Assembly: GCF_900110435.1 (NCBI RefSeq) | Contig: NZ_FODT01000001.1 | Location: 620,001 to 684,000 of the forward strand | DNA length: 64,000 nucleotides | Direction: 5' to 3' | Origin: Rhodopseudomonas pseudopalustris | GTDB lineage: Bacteria; Pseudomonadota; Alphaproteobacteria; Rhizobiales; Xanthobacteraceae | In this document: piece by piece, positions 10,240-19,242 of the stretch | Layout: each line of letters begins with the position of its first letter | Numbering within the stretch: position 1 is the stretch's first letter | Notes under the pieces: model-generated | Database searches by the model: none | What the model was told of the DNA's origin: nothing | The model's input: only the letters and a program-made list of their open reading frames with translations | Program-made: the position numbers and the translations under genes

Positions 10240-12885
10240 TTACAGCGAGCGCTGGATGGTCTCGACGCGGTAGCATTCGATGACGTCGCCGGCGCGCATG
10301 TCGGTGTAGTTCTCGAACGCCATGCCGCATTCCTGACCCGACTGCACTTCCTTCACTTCGTCCTTGAAGCGCTTCAGGGTCGACAGCTTGCCTTCGTGCA
10401 CCACGACGTTGTCGCGGATCAGGCGGACATTGGCGCCGCGCTCGACGGTGCCGTCGGTGACGCGGCAACCGGCGACCTTGCCGACCTTGGAGATGTTGAA
10501 GATCTCCAGGATCTGCGCGTTGCCGAGCATGGTTTCGCGCAGGGTCGGCGCGAGCAGGCCGCTCATCGCCTTCTTCACGTCATCCACGAGGTCGTAGATG
10601 ATGTTGTAGTAGCGGATCTCGATGCCGTTGCGCTTGGCGGCCGCGGCCGCCTCCTTGTTGGCGCGGACCGAGAAGCCGAGGATGACGGCGCTGAAGCCTT
10701 CGGCCAGCGTGACGTCGCTCTCCGAGATGCCGCCGACGCCGGCATGCAGGATACGCGCGGCGACCTCGTCGGTGCCGAGCTTCTCCAGCGAGCCGAGGAT
10801 CGCTTCGAGCGAGCCCTGCACGTCCGCCTTGACGATCAGCGGGAAGTCCTTGCGGCCGGTGGTCTTGAGCTGGCTCATCATCTGCTCGAGCGAACCGCGC
10901 ATTCCGACGATGGAGGCGGCCTTCTCGCGCTTCTGATGCGCACGATAGCTGGTGACCTGGCGGGCGCGGGCTTCGTTCTCGACCACGGCGAGACGATCGC
11001 CGGCTTCCGGCGGACCGTTGAAGCCGAGCACCTCGACCGGGACCGAGGGACCGGCAAAGTCCACGTTGTCGCCCTGATCGGAGATCAGCGCGCGGACGCG
11101 GCCCATCTCGGCGCCGGCGACGATGATGTCGCCGACCTTCAGCGTGCCGCGCTGGACCAGCACGGTCGCGACCGGACCACGGCCGCGATCGAGCTTGGCT
11201 TCGATCACGGTGCCTTCGGCCGGACGGGATTCGTTGGTCTTGAGGTCGAGCAGTTCGGCCTGCAGCGCGATCATCTCAAGCAGCTTGTCGAGATTGGTCT
11301 TGTTCTTGGCCGAGACCTCGACGTCGACGACGTCGCCGCCGAGCGATTCCACCTGCACGTTGTACTGTAGCAGCTCGGTGCGGACGCGCTCCGGCTTGGC
11401 GTCGGGCTTGTCGATCTTGTTGATCGCCACGATGATCGGCACGCCGGCCGCCTTGGCGTGATTGATCGCCTCGACGGTCTGCGGCATCACGCCGTCGTCG
11501 GCGGCGACCACCAGGATCACGATGTCGGTGACCTTGGCGCCGCGGGCGCGCATCGCGGTGAACGCGGCGTGGCCGGGGGTGTCGATGAAGGTGATCTTGG
11601 TGCCGGTCTCCGGCGAGGTCACCTGATAGGCGCCGATATGCTGCGTGATGCCGCCGGCTTCGCCGGACACCACATTGGCGTGGCGCAACGCGTCGAGCAG
11701 CGAGGTCTTGCCGTGGTCGACGTGGCCCATCACGGTCACCACCGGCGAACGCGGCTCGGTGTCGGTGGAATTGTCGACCACATCGAACAGGCCCTCTTCG
11801 ACGTCGGACGCGGCGACGCGCTTGACGGTGTGGCCCAGTTCTTCGGCGATCAGCTGCGCAGTGTCGGCGTCGATCACGTCGTTGATCTTGTGCATCGCGC
11901 CCTGCTTCATCAGCATGCGGATGACGTCCACCGCCCGCTCCGACATGCGGTTGGCGAGCTCCTGGATCGAGATGGCTTCCGGGACGATGACTTCACGCAC
12001 CAGTTTTTCTTTCGGCTCGTTCGAGGCGTGGCCCTTCAGGCGCTGGGTGCGGCGGCGGAACGAGGCGATCGAACGCTCGCGGACGTCGTCGGCGGTCAGC
12101 GCCGTGACCAGCGTGAGGCGGCCGCGCTGTTTCGACGCGCCGGGCTTGGCGGCGGGCTGCTTCGGCGGGGGCGCCGGACGGGCGGGGCCGCCGCCGGGGC
12201 CACGGCGGACCATGCGCGGCGCCTCGTCGTCGTCGCCGGCTTCGGCGGCGACCGCCGGCGGGCGCGTCGTCGTGGTCACCGGCGCGCGCGGCGCGGTGGT
12301 GGTGCTGGTGGAGGCGGGCCGGCCGTCAGCCGGCTTCTTGGCAGGCTCGGTCTCGCCGAAACGCTTCTTGGCCTCGGTCTCGGCCTTGCGCTTGGTTTCT
12401 TCTTCGTGGCGGTGACGCTCTTCCTCGGCCTTGCGGCGCACTTCGGCGGCTTCGCGTTCGGCCTTGTCGATCAGTTCCTGGGCGGCGCGGCGCTGCGCCT
12501 CGATCTCGGCTAGACGACGTTCCTCGACCTCGCGCACCCGCGCGTCGGCGAGCGCGGTGGCGCGGGCGCTGCGCTCGTCCTCGGTCAGGGTCCTGAGCAC
12601 CATGCCGCTGCGCGCCTGCTGCTGCGGCGACGGGCGGGGCTGCTGCCGCGCGGGCGCGGCGGGCGCAGGCGTCGGCTTCTTGACGACCTCGGGCGCGGCC
12701 GCCGCCGGCTCGGCCGGGCCATCGCCGCCGGCGCGACGCTTGCCGCGTTTTTCGACCACCACCTGCTTGCTACGGCCGTGGCTGAAGCTCTGGCGCACGA
12801 CGCCCTGCTCGACGCGCGGCTTCAGCGTCAAGGTCTTGGTCGGCATCGACAGAGTCTTGTCGCCAGGAGTTTTCGTATCAACCAT
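10240..12885 (-). CDS. infB: Translation initiation factor IF-2
   Basis: This 881-residue GTPase brings initiator fMet-tRNA to the 30S subunit and drives subunit joining. A long charged N-terminal region (Lys/Glu/Arg-rich coiled coil near residues 100-190 and Pro/Ala-rich linkers) precedes the G domain. G1 GHVDHGKT lies near residue 385, followed by DTPGHAAF and NKID, then domains II, III and IV (C2, the fMet-tRNA-binding part). The ATG lies within the end of ylxR, overlapping it by 8 nt, so translation is coupled. An internal ATG ([11 protein letters not shown]) could give a slightly shorter form. Confidence 0.98.
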   Translation of the reverse strand: MVDTKTPGDKTLSMPTKTLTLKPRVEQGVVRQSFSHGRSKQVVVEKRGKRRAGGDGPAEPAAAAPEVVKKPTPAPAAPARQQPRPSPQQQARSGMVLRTLTEDERSARATALADARVREVEERRLAEIEAQRRAAQELIDKAEREAAEVRRKAEEERHRHEEETKRKAETEAKKRFGETEPAKKPADGRPASTSTTTAPRAPVTTTTRPPAVAAEAGDDDEAPRMVRRGPGGGPARPAPPPKQPAAKPGASKQRGRLTLVTALTADDVRERSIASFRRRTQRLKGHASNEPKEKLVREVIVPEAISIQELANRMSERAVDVIRMLMKQGAMHKINDVIDADTAQLIAEELGHTVKRVAASDVEEGLFDVVDNSTDTEPRSPVVTVMGHVDHGKTSLLDALRHANVVSGEAGGITQHIGAYQVTSPETGTKITFIDTPGHAAFTAMRARGAKVTDIVILVVAADDGVMPQTVEAINHAKAAGVPIIVAINKIDKPDAKPERVRTELLQYNVQVESLGGDVVDVEVSAKNKTNLDKLLEMIALQAELLDLKTNESRPAEGTVIEAKLDRGRGPVATVLVQRGTLKVGDIIVAGAEMGRVRALISDQGDNVDFAGPSVPVEVLGFNGPPEAGDRLAVVENEARARQVTSYRAHQKREKAASIVGMRGSLEQMMSQLKTTGRKDFPLIVKADVQGSLEAILGSLEKLGTDEVAARILHAGVGGISESDVTLAEGFSAVILGFSVRANKEAAAAAKRNGIEIRYYNIIYDLVDDVKKAMSGLLAPTLRETMLGNAQILEIFNISKVGKVAGCRVTDGTVERGANVRLIRDNVVVHEGKLSTLKRFKDEVKEVQSGQECGMAFENYTDMRAGDVIECYRVETIQRSL

Positions 12886-13672
12886 TCAGTCGTCCCAATC
12901 TCTCAACGTTGTGCGCGTTCGCACAGACTTCGTCAGCAGCTTCTTCGTCAGCAGCGTCTACGTCAGCAGCGTCTTTCGGCGTGTTGATCGGCGTTCCAGC
13001 AATAGCCTCAGCGGCATCGCCGTCGTCCACCAGCCGGTATCGGACCAGAATCTGGCAGCGCGACAGGAATGTTTGTCCGGCCGGGCCCGCAAGCACGGCA
13101 GCATGTATCACATTTGACCGCCCCAATGCCAAATCCAATTCTTCGGAGTTGAGCACTGTGATGACGGGAAAATCACGCAACCCGGTCTCATTCCCGTCAA
13201 TTTGGCGGGAAACCGCGTCGAGCTTGCGAATTCCATCGGCGGCGCCGTCGGCGGCATGGATCATCGCCACCGCCTCGCGACTTTTCAGTGCAGAGCTGAC
13301 CTTGCCGAAACCAGAGACCACCTGGCGGGCCTTGGCGGCGATCGCCAACGCGTCGCAGGCCGATTGCACCAGCAGCCGCTCGATGTCGGCGGCCAGGGTC
13401 GGCCCGGCCTTGACGTCGCGCTTGAAGCCTCGGGCGAACAGCTTGCGGCGCACCGCCTGCTCGACCATCGCCCGCGATGCCGTGATCCAGAGACCGCGGC
13501 CGGGCAGTTTGCGCTTCAGGTCGGCGACCACCTCGCCGGTCGGCGCGACGACGAACCGGATCAGCTCGCCGGTCGGCCGCACCTGCCGCGAAACTGCGCA
13601 CATCCGCTCGGTCGCGGACTTTTTGGTCCGCGGTCCGTCGTCGAGATCTGCAGCATCGGCGGCAGCAAACAT
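12878..13672 (-). CDS. ylxR: YlxR-domain RNA-binding protein fused to an L7Ae-like domain
   Basis: This 264-residue protein has an N-terminal YlxR/DUF448 domain (about residues 20-95, with [17 protein letters not shown] and LPGRGLWI) and a following region resembling L7Ae/S12e ribosomal proteins. The latter spans about residues 95-190 and includes [12 protein letters not shown] and the A-A-D-G stretch. The role is probably RNA binding around translation or RNase P, inferred from the family and from its constant place between nusA and infB. The last 70 residues are Ala/Asp-rich and unrelated to known domains. The stop overlaps the infB start. Confidence 0.9.
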   Translation of the reverse strand: MFAAADAADLDDGPRTKKSATERMCAVSRQVRPTGELIRFVVAPTGEVVADLKRKLPGRGLWITASRAMVEQAVRRKLFARGFKRDVKAGPTLAADIERLLVQSACDALAIAAKARQVVSGFGKVSSALKSREAVAMIHAADGAADGIRKLDAVSRQIDGNETGLRDFPVITVLNSEELDLALGRSNVIHAAVLAGPAGQTFLSRCQILVRYRLVDDGDAAEAIAGTPINTPKDAADVDAADEEAADEVCANAHNVERLGRLNG

Positions 13673-13750
13673 ATGGTCGACAGGCCTTTCACGGCTCTGG
13701 AGCAGAATGACTTATCTTCAAATCGTCATCCTGCTCTCGCTTGTTCGTTT

Positions 13751-13799
13751 GAGCATGGTCTTGTCCGAAAACCGGCGTCCATTTTCGGGATCATGCTCT
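13751..13799. repeat. Palindromic repeat (GAGCATG...CATGCTC family) between nusA and ylxR
   Basis: Ends GAGCATG and CATGCTC flank a core CCGAAAACCGGCGTCCATTT. The same core occurs at 17646-17694. A second short AGCAGAATGAC/GTCATCCTGCT palindrome lies just upstream (about 13702-13736). It is located inside the rimP-to-pnp transcription unit. Confidence 0.7.
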
Positions 13800-13834
13800 A
13801 GACACATCGGCCCGGATCGCAAGGCGCGGGCGGT

Positions 13835-15457
13835 TTACTCCGCCGCGCCTTCGGTCTCCGCACCGGCGTCCTCGCCCTTGTCGGCAGTCTGGGCGAGTTC
13901 TTCCTCGGTGATCCAGCCGGCCTTGACGCGGGCCTGCATGATCAGATGTTCGGCGTCGTCGCGCGTCATCTCGACGCCGTCGAGAATGCCAGCATACTTC
14001 ACCGGCTCGGCGCCTTCCTTGCGCTCGGTCCAGCCGACCAGATCGTCGGTGGCGCAGCCGGCCAGATCCTCGACCGTCTTGACGTCGCCCTCGCCGAGCT
14101 TGACCAGCATCTTCGAGGTAACGCCGGGGACGTCCTTGAGCGCGTCCTCGACGCCGAGTTCCTGCCGCCGCGCTTCCAGCTCGGTCTCGACGCGGTCGAG
14201 ATATTCGGCGGCGCGGGCCTGCAATTCGGTCGCGGTTTCCTCGTCGAAACCTTCGATCGAGGCCAGTTCGCGGATATCGACCATCGCCAGTTCCTCGACC
14301 GAGGTGAAGCCTTCGGAGGCGAGCAGCTGGCCGACCACTTCGTCGACGTTCAACGCTTCCATGAACACCCGGGTCGAATTCTCGAAATCGGCCTGGCGGC
14401 GCTCGGATTCCTCGGTCTCGGTCAGAATGTCGATGTCCCAGCCGGTGAGCTGCGACGCCAGACGGACGTTCTGGCCGCGACGACCGATCGCAAGGGATAG
14501 TTGGTTATTGGTGTCCGGAACGACAACCTCGATCCGCTCGCGGTCTTCGTCGATCACGACTTTCGAGACTTCCGCCGGGGCCAGCGCGTTGACCACGAAG
14601 GTTGCGATGTCGGGCGACCACGGGATGATGTCGATCTTCTCGCCCTGCAGCTCGTTGACCACCGCCTGGACGCGCGAACCGCGCATACCGACGCAGGCGC
14701 CGACCGGATCGACCGAGCTGTCGCGCGACACCACGCCGATTTTGGCGCGCGAGCCGGGATCGCGGGCGACCGCCTTGATCTCGACGATGCCGTCGTAGAT
14801 TTCCGGCACTTCCTGCTGAAACAGCTTCGCCATGAATTGCGGGTGGGTGCGCGACAGGAAGATCTGCGGGCCGCGGGTCTCGCGGCGGACGTCGAAGATG
14901 TAGGCGCGGACGCGGTCGCCGTTGCGGAACGATTCGCGCGGCAGCATCTCGTCGCGGCGCACGATCGCCTCGCCGCGGCCGAGATCGACGATCACGCTGC
15001 CGTATTCGACGCGCTTGACGACACCGTTGACGACGTCGCCGATGCGGTCCTTGAACTCCATGTATTGCCGGTCGCGCTCGGCCTCGCGCACCTTCTGCAC
15101 GATCACCTGCTTGGCCGACTGCGCGGCGATGCGGCCGTATTCCAGCGGCGGCAGCGTGTCGGCGATGGTGTCGCCGATCTGCGCGCCGGGATTGGCGCGC
15201 TGCGCGTCCTTCAGCGAAATCTGGTTGGCGGCGTTCTCGACCTTATCGACGACCAGCATGTGGCGCGACAGCCGCAGCTCGCCCTTCTTGGCGTCGATCT
15301 CGGCGTGAACGTCGGTCTCCGAGCCGTAGCGGGCGCGCGCGGCCTTGGCGATCGCGTCTTCCATCGCCGCGATCACGATGCCGCGGTCGATCGATTTCTC
15401 CCGCGCTACCGCGTCGGCGATCTGCAGCAATTCAAGCTTGTTGGCGCTGACGGCCAT
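13835..15457 (-). CDS. nusA: Transcription termination/antitermination factor NusA
   Basis: This 540-residue RNA polymerase-binding factor modulates pausing, termination and rRNA antitermination. The order is an N-terminal polymerase-binding domain (1-130), S1 (about 135-200, VKRVEYGSVIVDLG), KH1 and KH2 (about 230-345, with VGACVGMRGSRVQAVVNEL and SLAIGRRGQNVRLA), and two C-terminal acidic helix-hairpin repeats, ending in a very acidic tail. The ATG at 15457 lies two bases after the rimP stop. The much longer open frame upstream is a shadow over rimP. Confidence 0.98.
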   Translation of the reverse strand: MAVSANKLELLQIADAVAREKSIDRGIVIAAMEDAIAKAARARYGSETDVHAEIDAKKGELRLSRHMLVVDKVENAANQISLKDAQRANPGAQIGDTIADTLPPLEYGRIAAQSAKQVIVQKVREAERDRQYMEFKDRIGDVVNGVVKRVEYGSVIVDLGRGEAIVRRDEMLPRESFRNGDRVRAYIFDVRRETRGPQIFLSRTHPQFMAKLFQQEVPEIYDGIVEIKAVARDPGSRAKIGVVSRDSSVDPVGACVGMRGSRVQAVVNELQGEKIDIIPWSPDIATFVVNALAPAEVSKVVIDEDRERIEVVVPDTNNQLSLAIGRRGQNVRLASQLTGWDIDILTETEESERRQADFENSTRVFMEALNVDEVVGQLLASEGFTSVEELAMVDIRELASIEGFDEETATELQARAAEYLDRVETELEARRQELGVEDALKDVPGVTSKMLVKLGEGDVKTVEDLAGCATDDLVGWTERKEGAEPVKYAGILDGVEMTRDDAEHLIMQARVKAGWITEEELAQTADKGEDAGAETEGAAE

Positions 15458-15459
15458 GG

Positions 15460-16248
15460 TCAGTCTCCCTCGGACAGGTCGGTGTCGCCACGCCGCAACC
15501 TGTCGGCGGCGAGACGGTGTTGCTTGGTGTTCTTCGGCTTGGGCTTGGCGTCCGGCTTGACCACCGGCTTTGTCAGCGGCTTGGGCTTCGGCGCGCTGCT
15601 CTTTTTCGGATCGCTGCGCTTGGCGTGCGGCGGCGGCGGCGGCGCGAGCCCGAGGCTCTGCTTCAGCTCGCGTTCGGCCTGCTTGCCGCGGCGCATCGAT
15701 TCCGCGACCAATTCGTCGGTCAGCACCAGCCGCGCGTCGCCGATGTCGTGCATCGGCAGCAGCACCAGCGGGTCTTCGTCCTTGGTCACACCCTCGCGCT
15801 GGATGCGGATCGCATCGCCCTCGACGCCGTCCAGCAGGCCGCGATAGCGCTTGCGGCCCTGATGCGGAACCGCCATCTCGATCTTGACCAGATGGCCGCT
15901 GTAGCGGGCGAAATCCGAGCTGCGGACCAGCGGCCGGTCGATCCCGGGCGACGAAATCTCCAGCCGATAGGCGCGGTCGATCGGATCGGTGACGTCGAGC
16001 ACCGGCGACAGCGCCCGCGAGACTGCCTCGCAATCGTCGATCAGCATGGTGCCGTCGGGCCGCTCGGCCATGATCTGCACGGTGCAGCCGGCCTCGCCCG
16101 ATACTTTGATGCGCACCAGCCGGTAGCCCATCGCCTGCAGCACGGGCTCTGCGACCGCGGCGAAACGCGCAGCAACGCCGGGCTCGACCACCAGGCGCGG
16201 CTCGGCAAGCGTATCGGGGACGACGGGATCTGCGATCGGATCGGTCAT
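15460..16248 (-). CDS. rimP: Ribosome maturation factor RimP with basic Pro-rich extension
   Basis: RimP helps assemble the 30S subunit. The first 180 residues match the family, including [13 protein letters not shown], the [15 protein letters not shown] segment and the C-terminal SH3-like domain. At 262 residues it is much longer than E. coli RimP (about 150). The additional C-terminal 80 residues are rich in Pro, Lys and Ala and look disordered. The ATG at 16248 is the first plausible start after the leader hairpin. It is the first gene of the nusA-infB-rpsO-pnp unit. Confidence 0.95.
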
Positions 16249-16281
16249 AGGCGGTCGGGTGAGCTTTCGCGATCGGGTAAC

Positions 16282-16311
16282 AAAAAAGAGCGGGTCCCGG
16301 GGGGCCCACTC
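16282..16311 (-). terminator. Attenuator-like terminator in the rimP-nusA leader
   Basis: On the minus strand GAGTGGG and CCCGCTC form a GC-rich stem, with more pairing inside, followed by six consecutive Ts. No leftward gene ends upstream of it within 1.2 kb. It lies about 30 nt downstream of a good promoter and 34 nt before the rimP ATG, so it is placed to attenuate the operon. A small ATACG/CGTAT hairpin (16315-16328) precedes it. Confidence 0.65.
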
Positions 16312-16349
16312 TCGATACGCGGTCGTATGAGAATTTCTTGAGTGGCCTT

Positions 16350-16378
16350 GATATAGCGGTTTTCCGGCCAAGCGGCAA
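16350..16378 (-). promoter_or_regulatory. Sigma-70-type promoter of the rimP-nusA operon
   Basis: On the minus strand the -35 TTGCCG (16373-16378) and -10 TATATC (16350-16355) are spaced by 17 bp. Transcription would start near 16343, just before the attenuator-like hairpin. No competing promoter was found between this site and the divergent gene. Confidence 0.5.
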
Positions 16379-16526
16379 GGGCCGCCCGCCGCCGCCGCAC
16401 CAGGCGCGATCCGCGGGGCTCGCCGCCGGCCGGGCGCGAAGGGAACCCGTTGCTGCCTAACTGTTCGTTCATGCGACAGATTTAGGGTGTCGTCGACCGC
16501 CGAATGCGGTCTCGTCAAGGAACAGG

Positions 16527-17612
16527 ATGTCCGCCGCCCTTCTGCTCGCACCCGAACTGGACGACGTCGTCGGCCATGGCGATGCCGCGCGGCGCGCCGA
16601 TGCCGTGCGGCGGATCGCCGACCTGTTCGTGCAAGGCGCGATGAATTTCAACGCCGAACATGTCGCGGTGTTCGACGGCGTCCTGGTGCGACTGATACCC
16701 GACACCGACGGCGATCTGCGCGGCGAGCTGGCGCGGCGGTTCTGCTCGCTCAGCAACGCGCCGCCGACGCTGATTGAGCAATTGGCGCAGGATGAGGACA
16801 TCGGCGTTGCCGGGCCGCTGTTGCGACGCTCGACGCAGATCACCGACGACGCGCTGGTGGAGCTCGCCGAAGTGCGCGGCCAGACCCATCTGATGGCGAT
16901 CTCCGAGCGGCCGGCGATCTCGCCGCCGGTCACCGACGTGATCGTCCGCCGTGGCGATCGCGACGTGTTGCGGATGGTCGCGGTGAATGCCGGCGCGGCG
17001 TTTTCAGCCTTTGGCTTCAGCGGCCTGATCCGCCGCGCGGCACAGGACGGCGTGCTGGCCGTCGCCGTCGGCGTGCGTGACGACCTGTCGTTGCCGCGGT
17101 TGAAAGATCTGCTGGCGTCCTCGAGCGAACCGGTGCGCCGGAAGCTGTTCGAAACGGCGTCGCCGAGCGCCCGAATCGCGATCAACCGCGCGCTGCGCGA
17201 ACTCACCGGCGAGCCGATGCAGCCGTCGGTGAAGCGCGACTTTGCGCCGGCGCAACGCGCGATCGTGGCGCTGCATAATGCCGGCGGCCTCACCGAGCAG
17301 GCGCTGCTCAGCTTCGCCCGGGCATTCCAATACGAGGAAACGGTGGCGGCGCTGTCGGCGATGTCCGGCGTGCGGATCACGACGCTCGACCCGTTGATGG
17401 CGGGCGAACGCCACGACCCGATGCTGATGCTCGGCAAGGCGCTCGGCCTCGACTGGACCACGGTGCGCGCGATGATCGGGCTGCGGCGTGGGCCGGACCG
17501 GATGCCGTCCTCGCCCGACGTCGAGGAGGCGCGGCAGAATTTCGAACGGCTGGCGCCCTCGACCGCACATCAGGTGGTCGGCTTCTGGAAAATGCGACAG
17601 GCGATGAACTGA
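16527..17612 (+). CDS. DUF2336-domain protein, function unknown
   Basis: This 361-residue soluble protein has helical, HEAT-like repetitive segments (VRRIADLFV..., [40 protein letters not shown]). It matches the alphaproteobacterial DUF2336 family as I recognise it. Members occur near signalling and cell-cycle genes but have no agreed biochemical role. The ATG at 16527 follows AAGGA. It is divergent from the rimP operon and ends before a palindromic repeat. No catalytic motif is visible. Confidence 0.75.
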
Positions 17613-17645
17613 GCCCGTGATCATGCCGCGTCGCGCGGCGCGACC

Positions 17646-17694
17646 AGAGCATGATTATTTCCGAAAACCGGCATCCACTTTCGGGATGATGCGC
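17646..17694. repeat. Palindromic repeat, same family as 13751-13799
   Basis: It contains GAGCATGATTATTTCCGAAAA and the CCGGCATCCACTTTCGGGAT core, with ends that pair imperfectly. It lies between two convergent genes and may serve as a bidirectional 3' structure. Confidence 0.65.
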
Positions 17695-17744
17695 GTCTCC
17701 GAACCAAAACACTCATTCGGCGCCGGCATTACGCGAAAAGCGCA

Positions 17745-18443
17745 TCAGGCGGCGATGCGGCGGAAGCGCAGATAGCTGGCGCGTCGGCCCTCGCGCTCGG
17801 CTTTGCGACCGTAGCGCGTCATCGTGTAGCCCGACCACGGCTTGCGCCAATCGTCGGCGCGCTCGGCGGTCCAATCGAATTCAGGCGCGCGCAGCAGATG
17901 CGCCAGCGTCCATGCATTGTAGCTGTCGATGTCGCTGACGAATCGAAACTCGCCGCCATCGATCAACGCCCGCGCCATCGCGCCGATCATCGAATCCTGC
18001 ACGAAACGCCGCTTCCAGTGCCGACGCTTCGGCCACGGGTCCGGGTGTATCAAATCGATACGCTTCAACGCGCGCGCCGGAAGCCACGCCATCAGTTCCG
18101 CGGCGTCGCCGGCGAATAATCTGATATTGCGAATATTCTGATCTTCGATGCGGGCCAGAATCTTGGCCATGCCGTTGACGTAAGGCTCGGCGCCGATGAA
18201 GCCGATCTCCGGATGCGCCAGCGCCTCGGCGATCAGATGCTCGCCGCCGCCGAAACCGATTTCGAAACGCACGGCTTCGACCGGCGTATCGAACAGCTCT
18301 GCGAGCGTCTCGGGTGCGGGCAGCTCGATATCGAGCGCGAGATGCGGCAGCAGATTGTCGACCAGATCGGCCTGATGCGCGCGAAGCTTGTGACCCTTGC
18401 GCCGCCCAAAGAACGAGCCCTGATGATGAACCGTTTCATTCAT
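17745..18443 (-). CDS. trmB: tRNA (guanine-N7-)-methyltransferase TrmB
   Basis: This SAM-dependent enzyme makes m7G46 in the tRNA variable loop. The SAM motif FEIGFGGGEHL, the IGAEPYVNGM acidic loop and the family motif IHPDPWPKRRHWKRR are present. From the ATG at 18443 it has 232 residues. An in-frame ATG at 18515 would add 24 residues that look unconserved, and neither start has a strong ribosome site. In many alphaproteobacteria metK lies between the XRE gene and trmB. Here it does not. Confidence 0.95.
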   Translation of the reverse strand: MNETVHHQGSFFGRRKGHKLRAHQADLVDNLLPHLALDIELPAPETLAELFDTPVEAVRFEIGFGGGEHLIAEALAHPEIGFIGAEPYVNGMAKILARIEDQNIRNIRLFAGDAAELMAWLPARALKRIDLIHPDPWPKRRHWKRRFVQDSMIGAMARALIDGGEFRFVSDIDSYNAWTLAHLLRAPEFDWTAERADDWRKPWSGYTMTRYGRKAEREGRRASYLRFRRIAA

Positions 18444-18570
18444 GTCGATGAACACTTGTTTATGTCGGCCCAGAACGGAACACTTGGTCTGAACGCGACG
18501 ATCAATAGTGATCATATATCAGCCAGCTTAGCGTGCAGGGCCGGAATTTACTCAACCTACAAAATATGAT

Positions 18571-18615
18571 CGCCGCGAGCCAAGGCGCTGAACTACTCAG
18601 CACGGCATCGCGGCG
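18571..18615 (-). promoter_or_regulatory. Extended hairpin between the XRE regulator and trmB
   Basis: CGCCGCGA and TCGCGGCG pair as outer arms 45 nt apart, GCC/GGC pair inside, and GCTGA/TCAGC form the apical stem. No T-run follows. It could be a 3' structure of the XRE mRNA or a leader element for trmB. Nothing known was recognised. Confidence 0.4.
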
Positions 18616-18632
18616 TTAGGGATTTACCGAGC

Positions 18633-19052
18633 CTATCGGTCGTCGGCCGGCTCACGCGCGGCGATCTGCTCGACCAGATCGACGATGCTGCGGCGAAGCT
18701 TGGCATCGGAAATCTTGGTGAAGGCGCGCGTCAGCGCCAGTCCTTCGGAAGTCGCGAGAAAGTCCGAAACATACGACGGAGACGGCGCTTCGCTGAAACC
18801 GTTAGCGTTGGCGAGGCCGCCGCTCGGGCCGCCTTCGAACAGAAACGACACCGGCACCTGGAGAATTTCCGAGATCTGCTGAATCCGGCTGGCGCCGACG
18901 CGATTGGTGCCCTTCTCGTATTTCTGAACTTGCTGGAAGGTCAGCCCCAATGCTTCGCCGAGTTTTTCCTGACTCATGCCAAGCATGATGCGCCGCATGC
19001 GCACGCGGCTGCCGACGTATTTGTCAACAGGATTGGGCGCTTTGGTCGACAT
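18633..19052 (-). CDS. XRE-family (Cro/CI-type helix-turn-helix) transcriptional regulator
   Basis: The protein has 139 residues with a helix-turn-helix at about 18-72 (RRIMLGMSQEKLGEALGLTFQQVQKYEKG, given here as two overlapping parts: RRIMLGMSQEKLGEALGL and LTFQQVQKYEKG). A helical C-terminal tail follows. It is the conserved alphaproteobacterial regulator found downstream of lnt. The ribosome site GAGGAG precedes the ATG by ten bases. Its targets cannot be read from the window. It lies 190 bp from lnt and appears to have its own promoter. Confidence 0.9.
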   Translation of the reverse strand: MSTKAPNPVDKYVGSRVRMRRIMLGMSQEKLGEALGLTFQQVQKYEKGTNRVGASRIQQISEILQVPVSFLFEGGPSGGLANANGFSEAPSPSYVSDFLATSEGLALTRAFTKISDAKLRRSIVDLVEQIAAREPADDR

Positions 19053-19105
19053 CTCAGTTACTCCTCAAGGCACGTGCATACGCGAACGGCAAGCGAATGC
19101 GGATT

Positions 19106-19135
19106 GGAATACGCCTTAAATATCGGAGCCGTCAA
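19106..19135 (-). promoter_or_regulatory. Candidate promoter of the XRE regulator
   Basis: On the minus strand -35 TTGACG (19130-19135) and -10 TATTCC (19106-19111) are separated by 18 bp within an AT-richer spacer. The start would fall about 45 nt before the regulator's ATG. The -10 is only a moderate match. Confidence 0.35.
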
Positions 19136-19242
19136 ATGTCTTCGGATGCCGGCGTTAATATACGCCAATAGATGAACGCAATTTACGTACGTGCGAATTT
19201 CGTCGAACTTAATCTCTGGTTGCGCGGCCGTTTTGCGTACTA

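Noticed and set aside
13835-16378. 847-codon open frame as a larger NusA fusion
   Set aside because: The part beyond 15457 overlaps rimP in another frame and has no NusA sequence. The ATG at 15457 sits correctly after the rimP stop.
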